NCBI RefSeq assembly: GCF_019048865.1
Contig: NZ_CP077604.1
Coordinates: 930,001 to 994,000 of the forward strand
DNA: 64,000 bases
Direction of reading: 5' to 3'
From: Aquihabitans sp. G128
GTDB lineage: Bacteria; Actinomycetota; Acidimicrobiia; Acidimicrobiales; Iamiaceae
Below, piece by piece: positions 52,696-61,629 of the stretch. The number at the start of each line of letters is the position of its first letter. Within the stretch, counting starts at the first letter, position 1. The notes beneath the pieces are model-generated. The model saw nothing but the letters and a program-made list of their open reading frames with translations, was not told the origin of the DNA and did not search any database. Position numbers and translations under genes: made by a program.

Positions 52696-53231
52696 CCGTT
52701 CGACCGGGTGGTGGCGACGTCGATCCGCTCGAGCGCCGAGGACCGGTAGGCCCGGAAGCCCGAGGTGGCGTCGCGCAGGCCGAGGCCCAGGACCGAGGAC
52801 GTGTAGCGGTTGCCGTACCGGCTCAGCACCTGGCGGTGCAGCGGCCAGTTGGGCGTCGACCCCCCGGGGACGTAGCGGCTGCCGATGGAGCAGTCGGCGC
52901 CCTGCACCACCGCTTCGACGAGGTCGGGGACCATGGCGGGGTCGTGGGAGAAGTCGCAGTCCATCTGGACGATGACGTCGTAGCCCTCGGCCAGGGCCCA
53001 GGCGAAGCCGTGGCGGTACGCCGCCCCGAGGCCGTCCTTGGCCCGGCGGTGCAGCACGGTGGTGCGGCCCAGTTCGGCGCCGACCTTCTCGGCTAGCTCG
53101 CCGGTGCGGTCCGGGCTGTTGTCGTCGACCACCAGGAGGTCCGCCGCCGGGGCCGCCGCCCGCACCGCCGCGAGGAAGCGCTCGACGTTGTCGGCCTCCT
53201 GGTACGTCGGCACCACCACGAGGCTGCGCAT
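52434..53231 (-). CDS. polyprenyl-phosphate mannose (DPM1-like) synthase
   Basis: 265 aa as read from ATG 53231 (leaderless box TAACGT 7 nt upstream); GTG 53240 is less likely. GT-A family 2 motifs: VDDNSPDRTGE (35-45), DCDFSHDP (metal-binding DXD region) and GSRYVPGG. Transfers mannose from GDP-mannose to polyprenyl phosphate at the inner membrane face. If the extra base proposed at 52496-52537 is removed, it would stop at 52493 with 245 aa, the usual length. It would supply the neighbouring GT-C enzymes. Confidence 0.9.
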   Translation of the reverse strand: MRSLVVVPTYQEADNVERFLAAVRAAAPAADLLVVDDNSPDRTGELAEKVGAELGRTTVLHRRAKDGLGAAYRHGFAWALAEGYDVIVQMDCDFSHDPAMVPDLVEAVVQGADCSIGSRYVPGGSTPNWPLHRQVLSRYGNRYTSSVLGLGLRDATSGFRAYRSSALERIDVATTRSNGYAFMSELAHRMVQADLKIVEVPITFVDRAEGTSKMSARIITESMAIVTANGIRARWDRRRATTSGGLSRSHTAAMATPARKHEATS

Positions 53232-53238
53232 CGGCGCC

Positions 53239-53244
53239 ACGTTA
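53239..53244 (-). promoter_or_regulatory. -10 box, leaderless DPM-synthase gene
   Basis: TAACGT on the minus strand, 7 nt before ATG 53231. It overlaps the stop region of the upstream GT gene. Confidence 0.5.
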
Positions 53245-55008
53245 CCGGCTGGTGCAGCGCCGATAGACCTCGAAGGGGCCGTAGGTGCCGGCCCCGCAGA
53301 AGTCCTTCCGGACCACCTGGTTCGGGGCGTCGGAGCCCTGGTCGCGCGAGCCGTTGGGCTCGGACCAGCCGTCCCAGATGTGGCTCAGGATCAACCAGTC
53401 GGCGCTGGCCACCTCTCCGGCCATGCCCGAGTCGGCGCGGTTCGCCATGCCCGGGTCCATCTCGATGTAGCGGGTGGCTGGCTCCAGGTCGGGCAGCAGG
53501 TAGTAGAGGTACGCGTCGGAGTACGGCGTCTTGCGGAGGTCGGCGGTCCCCACGAACAGGCGTTGGCCGGGCTCCATCTTCGGGCCGACCTCGTCGAGCA
53601 TCCGCTGGGCGTCGTCGGCGATCGGGCCCGAGCCCAGGTAGAAGGTCCGGCCGTCGTGGCGCAGCGGGTAGCCGAAGATGTCGTCGCGCGTGCCCTGGCC
53701 CACCAGGTCGACCCACGTGCGCGCCGTGAAGTGCGGGATCACGAAGAGGGGGACGAGGGCCACCAGCGCCACCGACCACGAGGCGGCGTGGTGGCGGACG
53801 GCCGGCAGCCGCACGTGGGCGAGCAGCTCGGCCACCGCGGCGGGCAGGAAGCTCAGGGGGACGCAGCTCACCCAGGCCAGGTGGGTGGAGTCGGGGCGCT
53901 GGAGGGCCTGGGGCATGAGGCCCAGGCCGAGCAGGCCCACGACGAGCAGGACGCGGGGCCGCCACGCCGCCGGCTCGGCCCGCACCCGCCACCAACCGAC
54001 CCCGAGGACGAAGGCCACCACGGCGGGCAGCAGGAAGAACCAGATGAACGCCTGGTTGGGCGAGGCGAGCGAGGGCAGCGACCACGAGGGCTCCCGCAAC
54101 GAGGCCACCTTCTGGAGGGCACCGTCGAAGTGGCCCCACGAGGGCGGCCGGGGCAGCGACCGGCCGTCGCGCAGCTTGAACACCGGGTCGATCAACATGC
54201 CCCGGATGGCGTCGCCGGGCCCGGCCGTGGCGAACAGCACGAGGTACGGAGCCACGCCGACGGCCGCGCCGACGGCCCATCGCCGCCGCTGCGCCCAGCT
54301 CAGGCCGGCCAGCACCGCGAGGGCGCTCAGGCCGACGCCCACGATGACATCGGGTCGGAAGAGCAAGGCCAGCCCGGCGAGGAGGCCCGATGCCGGGAGC
54401 AGCAGGGCGGCGCGCCGGGCGGCGGTGCCGTCGGCGTCGGCCGGCGCGTTGGGCTCGGCGCCGGCATCGGTGAGCCACCGGCGGGCGCGCAGCCCCAGCC
54501 ACACCGAGGCGACCGCCAGGGCCACGGCCCCGTTCCACGCGAGGGCGGTGAGGCCGATGGCGGTGGTGGTGAGCAGCGCCCCGAGCACGCCGGACAGCGC
54601 GGCGGTCCGACGGCCCCAGGGCCGCACGAGGGCCATCACGCCGAAGACGATGCCGGCGAGCTGGCCGAGGCCGAAGATCCGCTCGGCGGTGATCGAGACG
54701 CCCAGCGCCTTGTACCAAGCGGCCAGGGCCCACAGCGAGCCCGGGCCGTAGAGGTGCAGGAAGTCCCGGTGGGGCACCTGGCCGTGCAGGACCTGCTCCG
54801 GGAAGACGAGCATGAAGCCCTCCTCCATGGGCGGCCCCTGGTAGCGGAACAGCGCCCGCAGCGGGAGGCCGAAGACCACGAGGACGACCACCACGGCGAG
54901 CACCGTGCGCCAGTCGAAGCGCACACGGGCCCAGGCGGGCGCGGCCCGACCGGGGGCGTCCGCCGGTGCGGGGACGTCGTCGACGGGGGCAGCGGTCTGG
55001 TCGGTCAT
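53242..55008 (-). CDS. multi-pass membrane glycosyltransferase-like protein
   Basis: 588 aa from ATG 55008. After TM1 the loop YQGPPMEEGFMLVFPEQVLH, then HRDFLHLYGPGSLW is a recognisable GT-C-like family in actinobacteria. About ten TM segments follow, then a soluble external C-terminal domain of about 150 aa (FYLGSGPIADDAQRMLDEVG onward) with two Cys (KDFCGAGTYG, RRCTSR). Acceptor and sugar unknown. The start overlaps the 884-aa fusion's stop by 4 bp (ATGA). Confidence 0.82.
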   Translation of the reverse strand: MTDQTAAPVDDVPAPADAPGRAAPAWARVRFDWRTVLAVVVVLVVFGLPLRALFRYQGPPMEEGFMLVFPEQVLHGQVPHRDFLHLYGPGSLWALAAWYKALGVSITAERIFGLGQLAGIVFGVMALVRPWGRRTAALSGVLGALLTTTAIGLTALAWNGAVALAVASVWLGLRARRWLTDAGAEPNAPADADGTAARRAALLLPASGLLAGLALLFRPDVIVGVGLSALAVLAGLSWAQRRRWAVGAAVGVAPYLVLFATAGPGDAIRGMLIDPVFKLRDGRSLPRPPSWGHFDGALQKVASLREPSWSLPSLASPNQAFIWFFLLPAVVAFVLGVGWWRVRAEPAAWRPRVLLVVGLLGLGLMPQALQRPDSTHLAWVSCVPLSFLPAAVAELLAHVRLPAVRHHAASWSVALVALVPLFVIPHFTARTWVDLVGQGTRDDIFGYPLRHDGRTFYLGSGPIADDAQRMLDEVGPKMEPGQRLFVGTADLRKTPYSDAYLYYLLPDLEPATRYIEMDPGMANRADSGMAGEVASADWLILSHIWDGWSEPNGSRDQGSDAPNQVVRKDFCGAGTYGPFEVYRRCTSR

Positions 55009-57659
55009 CGGGCTCCGGGCTCGGGCTGGGCGGGGGTGGCGGGATCGAGGGGGTCGCGGCCGTCGGGGCCGTGGTCGTCGGGGCCACGGGAGCCTGCCGC
55101 GCCATCGGGGCCGGCGGCGACCGCTGGGTGGGGTCGGGCGAGCTCGAGGACGGCGTCGACGGCCACCGCGGCACCGACGATCAGCACCAGGTCGCCGACG
55201 GTGCGGAACCGGACGTGGCCGTAGGCGTAGACGGCGGTGACGGTGATGCCGACCAGCATGGCCACCAGCGGCCAGGCCTCGCCTCGACGGCGCCGGTGCA
55301 CCAGCCACAACCCGACGAGGCCGGGGAGCGCCACGATCCGGTAGATCCAGAGGCCGCGCTGGGACCACTCGAGGGGCCGCCCCTCCAGGGCGATCGCTCG
55401 CGCGCTGTTCTCGGCGTAGCGCAGGTCCCAGACCCGGCTGATGCGAGCGGCGGCGACGTAGGGCAGTCGGGCCTTGTGGGCCGAGGCGTACTCGCGGCCG
55501 AGCTTGCCCCACGCGGCGGCCCGCTCGGACTCGTCGCCGGGCGGATCGGCCGGCTGCCCCTGGGCCACCCGCTCGGCGCGGGCCCGCTCCTGGCAGTTGA
55601 AGGACCAGTAACCGATGAACTGCCCCTGGTACGTGTCCGGGCAGTTGGCGTAGTAGAGGACCTCTTCGCTGTTGGTGGAGACCGGCACCGGGTGGTCGAA
55701 GTGCGTGAGGTTCCGGAGCGTCCACGGCGCCAGCAGCCCGAGGGCCACGATCCCCATCACCCCGGCGTGCACCACCCAGCGGGTGGCCTCGCGCCGGCCC
55801 GACCACGCGAGCGGCAGGCAGAGGATGGGCAGCAGCAGGAGCGCCTCGCCCCGCGTGAGCACCGCGGCCCCGACCCCGGCGCCCACCAGCGCCGCTCGAC
55901 CGAGCGACGGGGCGTCGCGCCAGCGGTAGGCGGCGAGGAGGGTGAGGCCGACGGTGGCGGTGTACAGGCCCTCGGGCCACAGGGTGCCGTCGATGATCCA
56001 GAGGTCGGGGTAGATCGCCACCAGCGCGGCGGCGGCCAGGCCGGCCCGAGGGCCGGCGAAGCGTCGCGCCAGCAGGGCCGCCACCACCACCACGCCCAAC
56101 CCGGCGAAGGCGGCCATGGCCTTGTTGGTGAGGAAGCCGCGGGCGCCGAGCATCGAGGCCGGCGTGAGCCACAGCGTGAAGAGCGGCGGGTGGATGGCCG
56201 AGGCCACGAACCGGCCCTGGGTGAGCCACTGGATGGGCTCACCGAAGCCCACGCCGTCGGCCAGCATGTTGGCCTGCGAGTGGTAGAACCAGGGGTCCCC
56301 GTTGCCGGGGTTGCGGGCCGTCGCCGTGCCGATCGACCACAGCCGGCCGGCGAAGCTGCACAGGACGATCGCCCACAGCCCCGTGGTGAACCTGCTCACC
56401 GGGTGGTCCTCCACCCGGCGCAGCGGTCGGGTCACCAGCAGCCAGGTGAGCGCAGCGAGCACCAGGCTCACGGCGAGGGTCCACGTCACGGTGGGCACCA
56501 GCGCCACCGAGAGCGACTGGCCCGGGTGGCGGGCGGCGTCGGGAAGGCCCGAGGCGACGGCCGGGCTGACCCAGCGGCCCAGCGCCAGGGGCGCCCACAG
56601 GAACGCCGGCAGCGCGAGTCGGCCCAGCCAGGTGCCCACCGGCCCGTCGCCGGGAGCGGCACCGCCGTGGGCCCGGCGCAGGACGAACGGCACGGCCAGC
56701 GCCAGGGCGGCGACGCACTGGGCGCCGTGGGCCACCAGGCCCCGTCCCTCGGCCACCACCAGGCCTGTGGCCGGCACGTCGACGCCGAGGGCGACCGCTG
56801 CCAGCACCGCCACCGCCAGCGCGGCGCCCACGATGGGTGCCGCCGACGCGGCGACGGCGCGCCGCAGTCGATCGGGCAGCTCGCCGGTGGGGCGGGTGGC
56901 GGCGACGGCCAGGGCCATGCCGGCGGCGAAGAGGTGCAGGTTGGCGGGCAGCCAGGTGAGCAGGTCCGGGTGGCTGGGCGCGGCCACCACGGCGACGAAG
57001 CGGAAGGTGCCGCCCAGGACGGCCAGCGCCACCGGCACGGTCCACGGGGAGCGGCCCCTGGAGGCTCGGGCGGCGAGGTGCGGCACCAGCAGGCAGAAGG
57101 CCAGCGCGGTGGCGACCGGCCAGAGGTGCGACGCCGGGCCACGGAGCGGGTGGCCGAGGTACGGCGACGTGAACGACGCCAGCTGGGCCAGGGCGCGCAA
57201 CGGCACCTCGGTGGCGCCGGCCGCCACCGGGCTGAACGCGGTGGACGGCGGCTCGCCGCCACGCGCCGGGGCGAAGAGGTACGCCGCCACCAGCACCAGC
57301 CAGGTGACCGGGACGAGCCGCAGCAGCCACCGCCGGGCCTCGGACCACCAGGTCGGTCCCGGCCGGTCCGGCGTCGCCGTCTCGGCCGGGGCGGCAGGCT
57401 CGCCGTCCGCTCGGGCCGGGACGAGGAACGGCCGGTAGGCGAGCAGGCCCACGAGCACGAAGCCGACCGCCACGGCGACGGGGTACTGGGCGAGCAGGCG
57501 GCCCAGCGCACCGGTGCCGACGTCGGTGCTGTGGGCGGCCGTGCCGACCACGAACACGGCGGCCGCCAGCCCTGCGAGGGTGCCCACGCCAGGGGCGGCC
57601 GGACCGCTCCCGGCGGCCCGGGCCCCGTCTCCCCGCGGGGCTTGCCTGGTCACAGCCAT
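55005..57659 (-). CDS. fusion: acyltransferase-3-like domain + GT-C glycosyltransferase
   Basis: 884 aa from ATG 57659 (TAAGCT box 8 nt upstream). Residues 1 to about 425 look like an acyltransferase-3/OafA-type membrane domain (many TM helices, RGPASHLWPVATALAFCLLV, and later HLFAAGMALAVAA). Residues about 430-850 are a GT-C module with NGDPWFYHSQANMLADGVGF, then AIHPPLFTLWLTP and STNSEEVLYYANCPDTYQGQ. The acidic/Gly tail is cytoplasmic or disordered. The protein could acylate and glycosylate the same carrier-linked unit. The usual acyltransferase-3 His is not clear, so that activity is tentative. Confidence 0.82.
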   Translation of the reverse strand: MAVTRQAPRGDGARAAGSGPAAPGVGTLAGLAAAVFVVGTAAHSTDVGTGALGRLLAQYPVAVAVGFVLVGLLAYRPFLVPARADGEPAAPAETATPDRPGPTWWSEARRWLLRLVPVTWLVLVAAYLFAPARGGEPPSTAFSPVAAGATEVPLRALAQLASFTSPYLGHPLRGPASHLWPVATALAFCLLVPHLAARASRGRSPWTVPVALAVLGGTFRFVAVVAAPSHPDLLTWLPANLHLFAAGMALAVAATRPTGELPDRLRRAVAASAAPIVGAALAVAVLAAVALGVDVPATGLVVAEGRGLVAHGAQCVAALALAVPFVLRRAHGGAAPGDGPVGTWLGRLALPAFLWAPLALGRWVSPAVASGLPDAARHPGQSLSVALVPTVTWTLAVSLVLAALTWLLVTRPLRRVEDHPVSRFTTGLWAIVLCSFAGRLWSIGTATARNPGNGDPWFYHSQANMLADGVGFGEPIQWLTQGRFVASAIHPPLFTLWLTPASMLGARGFLTNKAMAAFAGLGVVVVAALLARRFAGPRAGLAAAALVAIYPDLWIIDGTLWPEGLYTATVGLTLLAAYRWRDAPSLGRAALVGAGVGAAVLTRGEALLLLPILCLPLAWSGRREATRWVVHAGVMGIVALGLLAPWTLRNLTHFDHPVPVSTNSEEVLYYANCPDTYQGQFIGYWSFNCQERARAERVAQGQPADPPGDESERAAAWGKLGREYASAHKARLPYVAAARISRVWDLRYAENSARAIALEGRPLEWSQRGLWIYRIVALPGLVGLWLVHRRRRGEAWPLVAMLVGITVTAVYAYGHVRFRTVGDLVLIVGAAVAVDAVLELARPHPAVAAGPDGAAGSRGPDDHGPDGRDPLDPATPAQPEPGAR

Positions 57660-57667
57660 GAGGGGCC

Positions 57668-57673
57668 AGCTTA
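57668..57673 (-). promoter_or_regulatory. -10 box, leaderless fusion gene
   Basis: TAAGCT on the minus strand, 8 nt before ATG 57659. Confidence 0.55.
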
Positions 57674-57746
57674 GGACCCGGAGGTGCCCCGACCCGGGGT
57701 CCCGGGCGGTGGCGGCCCGGCCTCCGTTGGCGGCAGGGGCGAGCGG

Positions 57747-57752
57747 TAGGGT
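57747..57752 (+). promoter_or_regulatory. -10 box, leaderless 105-aa gene
   Basis: TAGGGT, 7 nt before ATG 57760. Confidence 0.6.
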
Positions 57753-57759
57753 TGCGCCG

Positions 57760-58077
57760 ATGTTCTCCTACGAGCGCCGGGTCGTCACGTCGATGCTGAC
57801 CACCGACGACCAGGCCCAGCGCTCCGAGGTCGTGGCCTTCGTCGGAGGCGCCCTCGCCGCCATGCCGGAGTTCCTCCGCCTGGGCATCACCGCCATCACC
57901 GTGGCGCTCACGGCGTGGAGCGGCCTGCGCCGTGTCGTCGGTGCCGGGCGCTCGGGCCCCGACGACCTCGCCTGGCTCAAGACCCACCCCATCGGCCTCG
58001 TCCGCCAGTGGGTCCGCGCCCTGCAGTCGCTGGTGCTGTTCGCCGAGAACGAGAAGATGGAGGCGGCGACACCGTGA
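57760..58077 (+). CDS. small protein with one hydrophobic helix (105 aa)
   Basis: ATG 57760. A short hydrophobic stretch (EFLRLGITAITVALTAWSGL) could be a membrane helix; the rest is soluble. The stop overlaps the GMC oxidoreductase GTG by 4 bp (GTGA), so the two are translated together and probably act together, perhaps as a membrane anchor or electron-carrier partner. I do not recognise a named family. Confidence 0.78.
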   Translation: MFSYERRVVTSMLTTDDQAQRSEVVAFVGGALAAMPEFLRLGITAITVALTAWSGLRRVVGAGRSGPDDLAWLKTHPIGLVRQWVRALQSLVLFAENEKMEAATP

Positions 58078-59495
58078 GGGCCATCGACACCGAGGTGCTG
58101 GTCATCGGCTCCGGGGCCGGCGGGGCCACCACCGCGGTCCGCCTCGCCGAAGCGGGCCGCTCGGTGACCATCGTCGAGGAGGGGCCCGAGGTCCACCCGG
58201 ACGCCGTGGAGCCGTTCTCGCTCGAGGAGATGGTGGCCAAGTACCGCCACGGCGGCGGCGCCGGCGCGCTGGGCCAGCCCCCGATCGCCTACACCGAGGG
58301 CCGCTGCGTGGGCGGCAGCACCGAGGTCAACAGCGGGCTCTGGCACCGCCTCCCGTCGGAGCTCACCGAGCAGTGGCGCTCGCGCTACGACATCGACGAG
58401 TTCGACCCCGCCACGCTCGACCGCGAGGCGGCCGCCATCGAGGACGAGCTCGGCGTGTCGTCGCTGCCCGGTCCCCCGCCTCGGTCCTCGGCGGTCCTCG
58501 ACGAGGGCGCCACCAAGCTCGGCTGGCGCTCCACCGAGTTCCCCCGGGTCTTCCGCTACGACGAGCGCGGCCGGGGCGTGAAGCAGACCATGGCCCGCAC
58601 GTTCCTGCCCCGGGCGCTGGCCGCCGGGGCCGTGCTGCTGCCCGACTGCCGCATCACCAAGCTCGAGCGTGCCGGCGACCGCGTCACCGGTGCCCGCGCC
58701 CGGCTCACCCGCGCCGACGGCACGGTGGAGGACGTCGTGCTGCGCGCCGACGTCGTGTTCGTGTGCGGTGGGGCCATCCACTCCCCCGCCCTGCTCCAGC
58801 GCTCGGGTGTGCGGCGCTCCATCGGCCGTGGCCTCAAGCTCCACCCCACCATCAAGATCGCCGCCCGCTTCCCGTTCGCCACCGACCACGACGACGTGGC
58901 GATGCACCGCATCACCGAGTTCGCCCCCGCCTTCACCATCGGCGGCTCCGCCAGCCGGCGGGGCCACGTGGCCATGGCGCTGGCCGAGACCGCCGTCCCG
59001 TTCGAGGACGCCCTGGCCGACTGGCGCAACGTCGGCGTGTACTACGCCGCCATCCGCAGCGAGGGCTCCGGTGCGGTGGTGGCCATCCCCGGGCTGGCGT
59101 CGCCGCTGGTGACCTACCGGCTCACCCCCAACGACCTGTCGAAGCTGGCCCAAGGCCTGGTGGCGCTGGGCGAGGCCCTGCTGGCGGCTGGGGCCGTGGA
59201 GCTCTACCCCTCGGTCACCGGCGCGACGGTCGCCCGCTCCCGAGCCGACCTCGCCAGCTGGTGGGACGCCGTCACCCCCAAGGCGGCCAACCTCATGACC
59301 GTGCACCTCACCTCCAGCATCCGCATGGGCGAGCGGGGCCACCTCGCCGGCACCGACTCCTTCGGCCGCGTCCACGGCTACGCCAACCTCCACGTCAACG
59401 ACGCCTCGCTCCTCCCCGACGCCCCCGGCGTCAACCCCCAGGCCGGCATCATGGCCATCGCGTCCCGCAACGCCGCCCACTTCCTCACCCGCTGA
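58074..59495 (+). CDS. GMC-family oxidoreductase
   Basis: 473 aa from GTG 58074. FAD-binding VIGSGAGGATTAVRLAEAG near residue 10, CVGGSTEVNSGLWHR near 83, and the C-terminal HLTSSIRMGERGHLAG, then GVNPQAGIMAIASRNAAHFL with catalytic-site His/Asn. Oxidises an alcohol group of a sterol, sugar or lipid. It resembles bacterial cholesterol-oxidase/gluconate-dehydrogenase-like enzymes. It is coupled to the small protein upstream and convergent with a GT gene behind inverted repeats. Confidence 0.9.
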   Translation: MRAIDTEVLVIGSGAGGATTAVRLAEAGRSVTIVEEGPEVHPDAVEPFSLEEMVAKYRHGGGAGALGQPPIAYTEGRCVGGSTEVNSGLWHRLPSELTEQWRSRYDIDEFDPATLDREAAAIEDELGVSSLPGPPPRSSAVLDEGATKLGWRSTEFPRVFRYDERGRGVKQTMARTFLPRALAAGAVLLPDCRITKLERAGDRVTGARARLTRADGTVEDVVLRADVVFVCGGAIHSPALLQRSGVRRSIGRGLKLHPTIKIAARFPFATDHDDVAMHRITEFAPAFTIGGSASRRGHVAMALAETAVPFEDALADWRNVGVYYAAIRSEGSGAVVAIPGLASPLVTYRLTPNDLSKLAQGLVALGEALLAAGAVELYPSVTGATVARSRADLASWWDAVTPKAANLMTVHLTSSIRMGERGHLAGTDSFGRVHGYANLHVNDASLLPDAPGVNPQAGIMAIASRNAAHFLTR

Positions 59496-59553
59496 CCCGC
59501 CCCGGCGCCCGTCCCCGCCCGACCGCCTCGCCGACGGCACCAGCGTCCGCCGA

Positions 59554-59676
59554 CGAACTTGTGGGCCCTCCCTGCCGTTTCCGGCGGTCTCCGCCCACAA
59601 GTTCGACGGGGTGCCCTCCGCCGTGACGAACTTGTGGGCCATCGCTGCCGTTTTCGGCGGTCTCCGTCCACAAGTT
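59554..59676. repeat. two 73-bp direct repeats, each a long hairpin
   Basis: Unit 1 has perfect 12-bp arms CGAACTTGTGGG (59554-59565) and CCCACAAGTTCG (59594-59605). Unit 2, 73 bp later, keeps 9-bp arms (59629-59637 and 59668-59676). Between convergent GMC and GT genes; probably a bidirectional terminator that was duplicated. Confidence 0.8.
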
Positions 59677-59721
59677 GCAGGAGGGTTGGGGCGGGTGCGC
59701 TGGTGGCCGCGTGGCGGGGGG

Positions 59722-61629
59722 TCAGGGGGTGGCGTCGGTGGGGGCGAGGAGGTAGATGGCGACGGGGGCACGGATGGCGAGGACCTCGCGCATCTGGACC
59801 TTGATGGGCTCGGGGACGTCGGGGTCGAGCGAGGTGGTGAAGAGGTTGCCGCTCCACTCGCCGGCCTGCTTGGTGAGGCCGGCGTCGGTGAGCTCCTGCT
59901 GCACCTGGGCGACCATGCGGTCGTACCCCGCCCGCTCGGCCGGGGTGCGGGCGTCGCGGTAGGCGATGCGCCGGGCCAGGGGGTTGGCGTCCCAGGCGGG
60001 GATGTCGGGGCCGGTGACCAGCTGCAGGACGCCGGTGGCGTCGGCCAGCGGCAGCACGCGGTGCTGGGTGGCCCCGACGCCGAAGGGCTTGTCGACGCCG
60101 ACCGTGAAGCCCTGGCGCTCGAGCTCGTTGACCAGGCCGAAGCCCTGCGAGCCGATGGTGACGCGGTCGGTCCAGCGCACGAGGTAGCGGCCCGACCGCC
60201 CGCTGCCCACGAGGTCGCCCGACGCGAGCTTGGGCACGGCTTGGCGGGACACCGCGCCGAGGTCCTGGGAGAGGTCGGTGCGGGCCGGGACGGCGTCGAG
60301 GTTGCCGACCGAGAACGACGCGGCGGCCACCACGGCCACCAGGACGGCGACGGCGGCGAGCCGGGGCGAGGTGGCGACGTCGCCCGCCGCCGGCCAGCGG
60401 TGGCGGGCCACCACCAGCAGGCTCCACGCGGTGGCGACGACCAGCAGGGCGGTGAGGCCCCACGCCCAGAGGAACAGGTACGACCAGAGGAGGCCGTAGA
60501 TGCGGGTGGAGGAGATGGCGGCGAGCGCCAGCGCGGCGGCGAGCACCAGGTGGAGCCGGACCAGGGTGCGGTGCCCGAGCCGCCAGACGGCCACGGCCGA
60601 CGCCGCCCAGGCCACCAAGAGGAGCAGGGCGGCCCAGCAGACGCCGGAGCCGGTGCTCACGCCGGTGAGGTCGCGGCCGGTCAGGTAGGCGGTGGGGTCG
60701 AGGTTGCGCAGCAGCTCGGCGAAGCCGCCGCGGATGCCCGACACGCCCTCGGTGGGGTTCGACACCGAGTCCTTGATGCGGGTGAGGTTGCCCACGCCCC
60801 AGATCTCGTCGATCACCGGCGGCGTCCACAGCAGCACGGCGAGCACCACCGCGCCGGCGCTCCAGCGACGGGCCCGGGCGGCGGCGGCCTGGTCCTCGGC
60901 CGTGCGGCCCTTCCACAGCGAGATGGCCAGCGGGACGGCGAGGAAGACCCCCAGCCCGCCGACCAGGCCGACGTAGGGCAGGTGGGTCTGGGCGCAGAAG
61001 GTGCCGGCCACGACGGCGGGCACCACCATCACGACGTCGCCCTCGAGCACCGACCACACGGCCAGCAGCAGCACGAGCCACCACAGCACCGGCAGGTACG
61101 GGTTCCACGGCTCGATGAACACGTGGTGGCCGTAGAAGCGGGTGAGCACCGCGAGCGCGGCGGTGAGCGCCAGCACCAGGGGCAGGCCGCCCCGGCGCTT
61201 GCCCATCCACAGCACCAGGCCCATGGCCAGGGCGTGCAGGCTCACCGCGGCGGCGGTGAAGGCCCACGAGGTGCTGCCGAGCAGCCGGTAGACCGGCGCC
61301 AGCATCCAGAAGCTCAGCGGGCCCGGGTGGCTGCCGGGGTCGTACCAGGGCCCGATCCGCCCGGCGAGGCCGATGAGCGGGGTGTGGCGGCCGCCGACGT
61401 CGCGCACCCGCAGCTCGTACTGGGCCAGGTCGGCGACGGGGTACCAGTGGGGCCGGTAGGCCGCCACCAGCGCGACCACCAGCGGCACGGTGACCAGGGC
61501 CCAGCAGCCGACGGTGATCCAGGTGTCACGGGCTGGCGCCCGGCGGCGCGCCGTCGGTGCCACGGGCGCGACCCGCTCGTCGGCCTCGACGAACAGCGGG
61601 TCGCCCGGGGCGTCGGCCACCTCGGTCAC
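59722..61629 (-). CDS. GT-C-like membrane glycosyltransferase
   Basis: 635 aa from GTG 61629, which overlaps the preceding epimerase stop by 4 bp (GTGA). About twelve hydrophobic segments. External-loop sequence WYPVADLAQYELRVRDVGGR replaces the usual D-E motif, and DPGSHPGPLSFWMLAPVY follows. The last ~150 residues are soluble (LVRWTDRVTIGSQGFGLVNE). The truncated gene at 63800 is a paralogue with WYPTGDLAQAELRMRSLPSH. Together with the two epimerases it forms a three-gene minus-strand unit. Confidence 0.82.
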   Translation of the reverse strand: MTEVADAPGDPLFVEADERVAPVAPTARRRAPARDTWITVGCWALVTVPLVVALVAAYRPHWYPVADLAQYELRVRDVGGRHTPLIGLAGRIGPWYDPGSHPGPLSFWMLAPVYRLLGSTSWAFTAAAVSLHALAMGLVLWMGKRRGGLPLVLALTAALAVLTRFYGHHVFIEPWNPYLPVLWWLVLLLAVWSVLEGDVVMVVPAVVAGTFCAQTHLPYVGLVGGLGVFLAVPLAISLWKGRTAEDQAAAARARRWSAGAVVLAVLLWTPPVIDEIWGVGNLTRIKDSVSNPTEGVSGIRGGFAELLRNLDPTAYLTGRDLTGVSTGSGVCWAALLLLVAWAASAVAVWRLGHRTLVRLHLVLAAALALAAISSTRIYGLLWSYLFLWAWGLTALLVVATAWSLLVVARHRWPAAGDVATSPRLAAVAVLVAVVAAASFSVGNLDAVPARTDLSQDLGAVSRQAVPKLASGDLVGSGRSGRYLVRWTDRVTIGSQGFGLVNELERQGFTVGVDKPFGVGATQHRVLPLADATGVLQLVTGPDIPAWDANPLARRIAYRDARTPAERAGYDRMVAQVQQELTDAGLTKQAGEWSGNLFTTSLDPDVPEPIKVQMREVLAIRAPVAIYLLAPTDATP

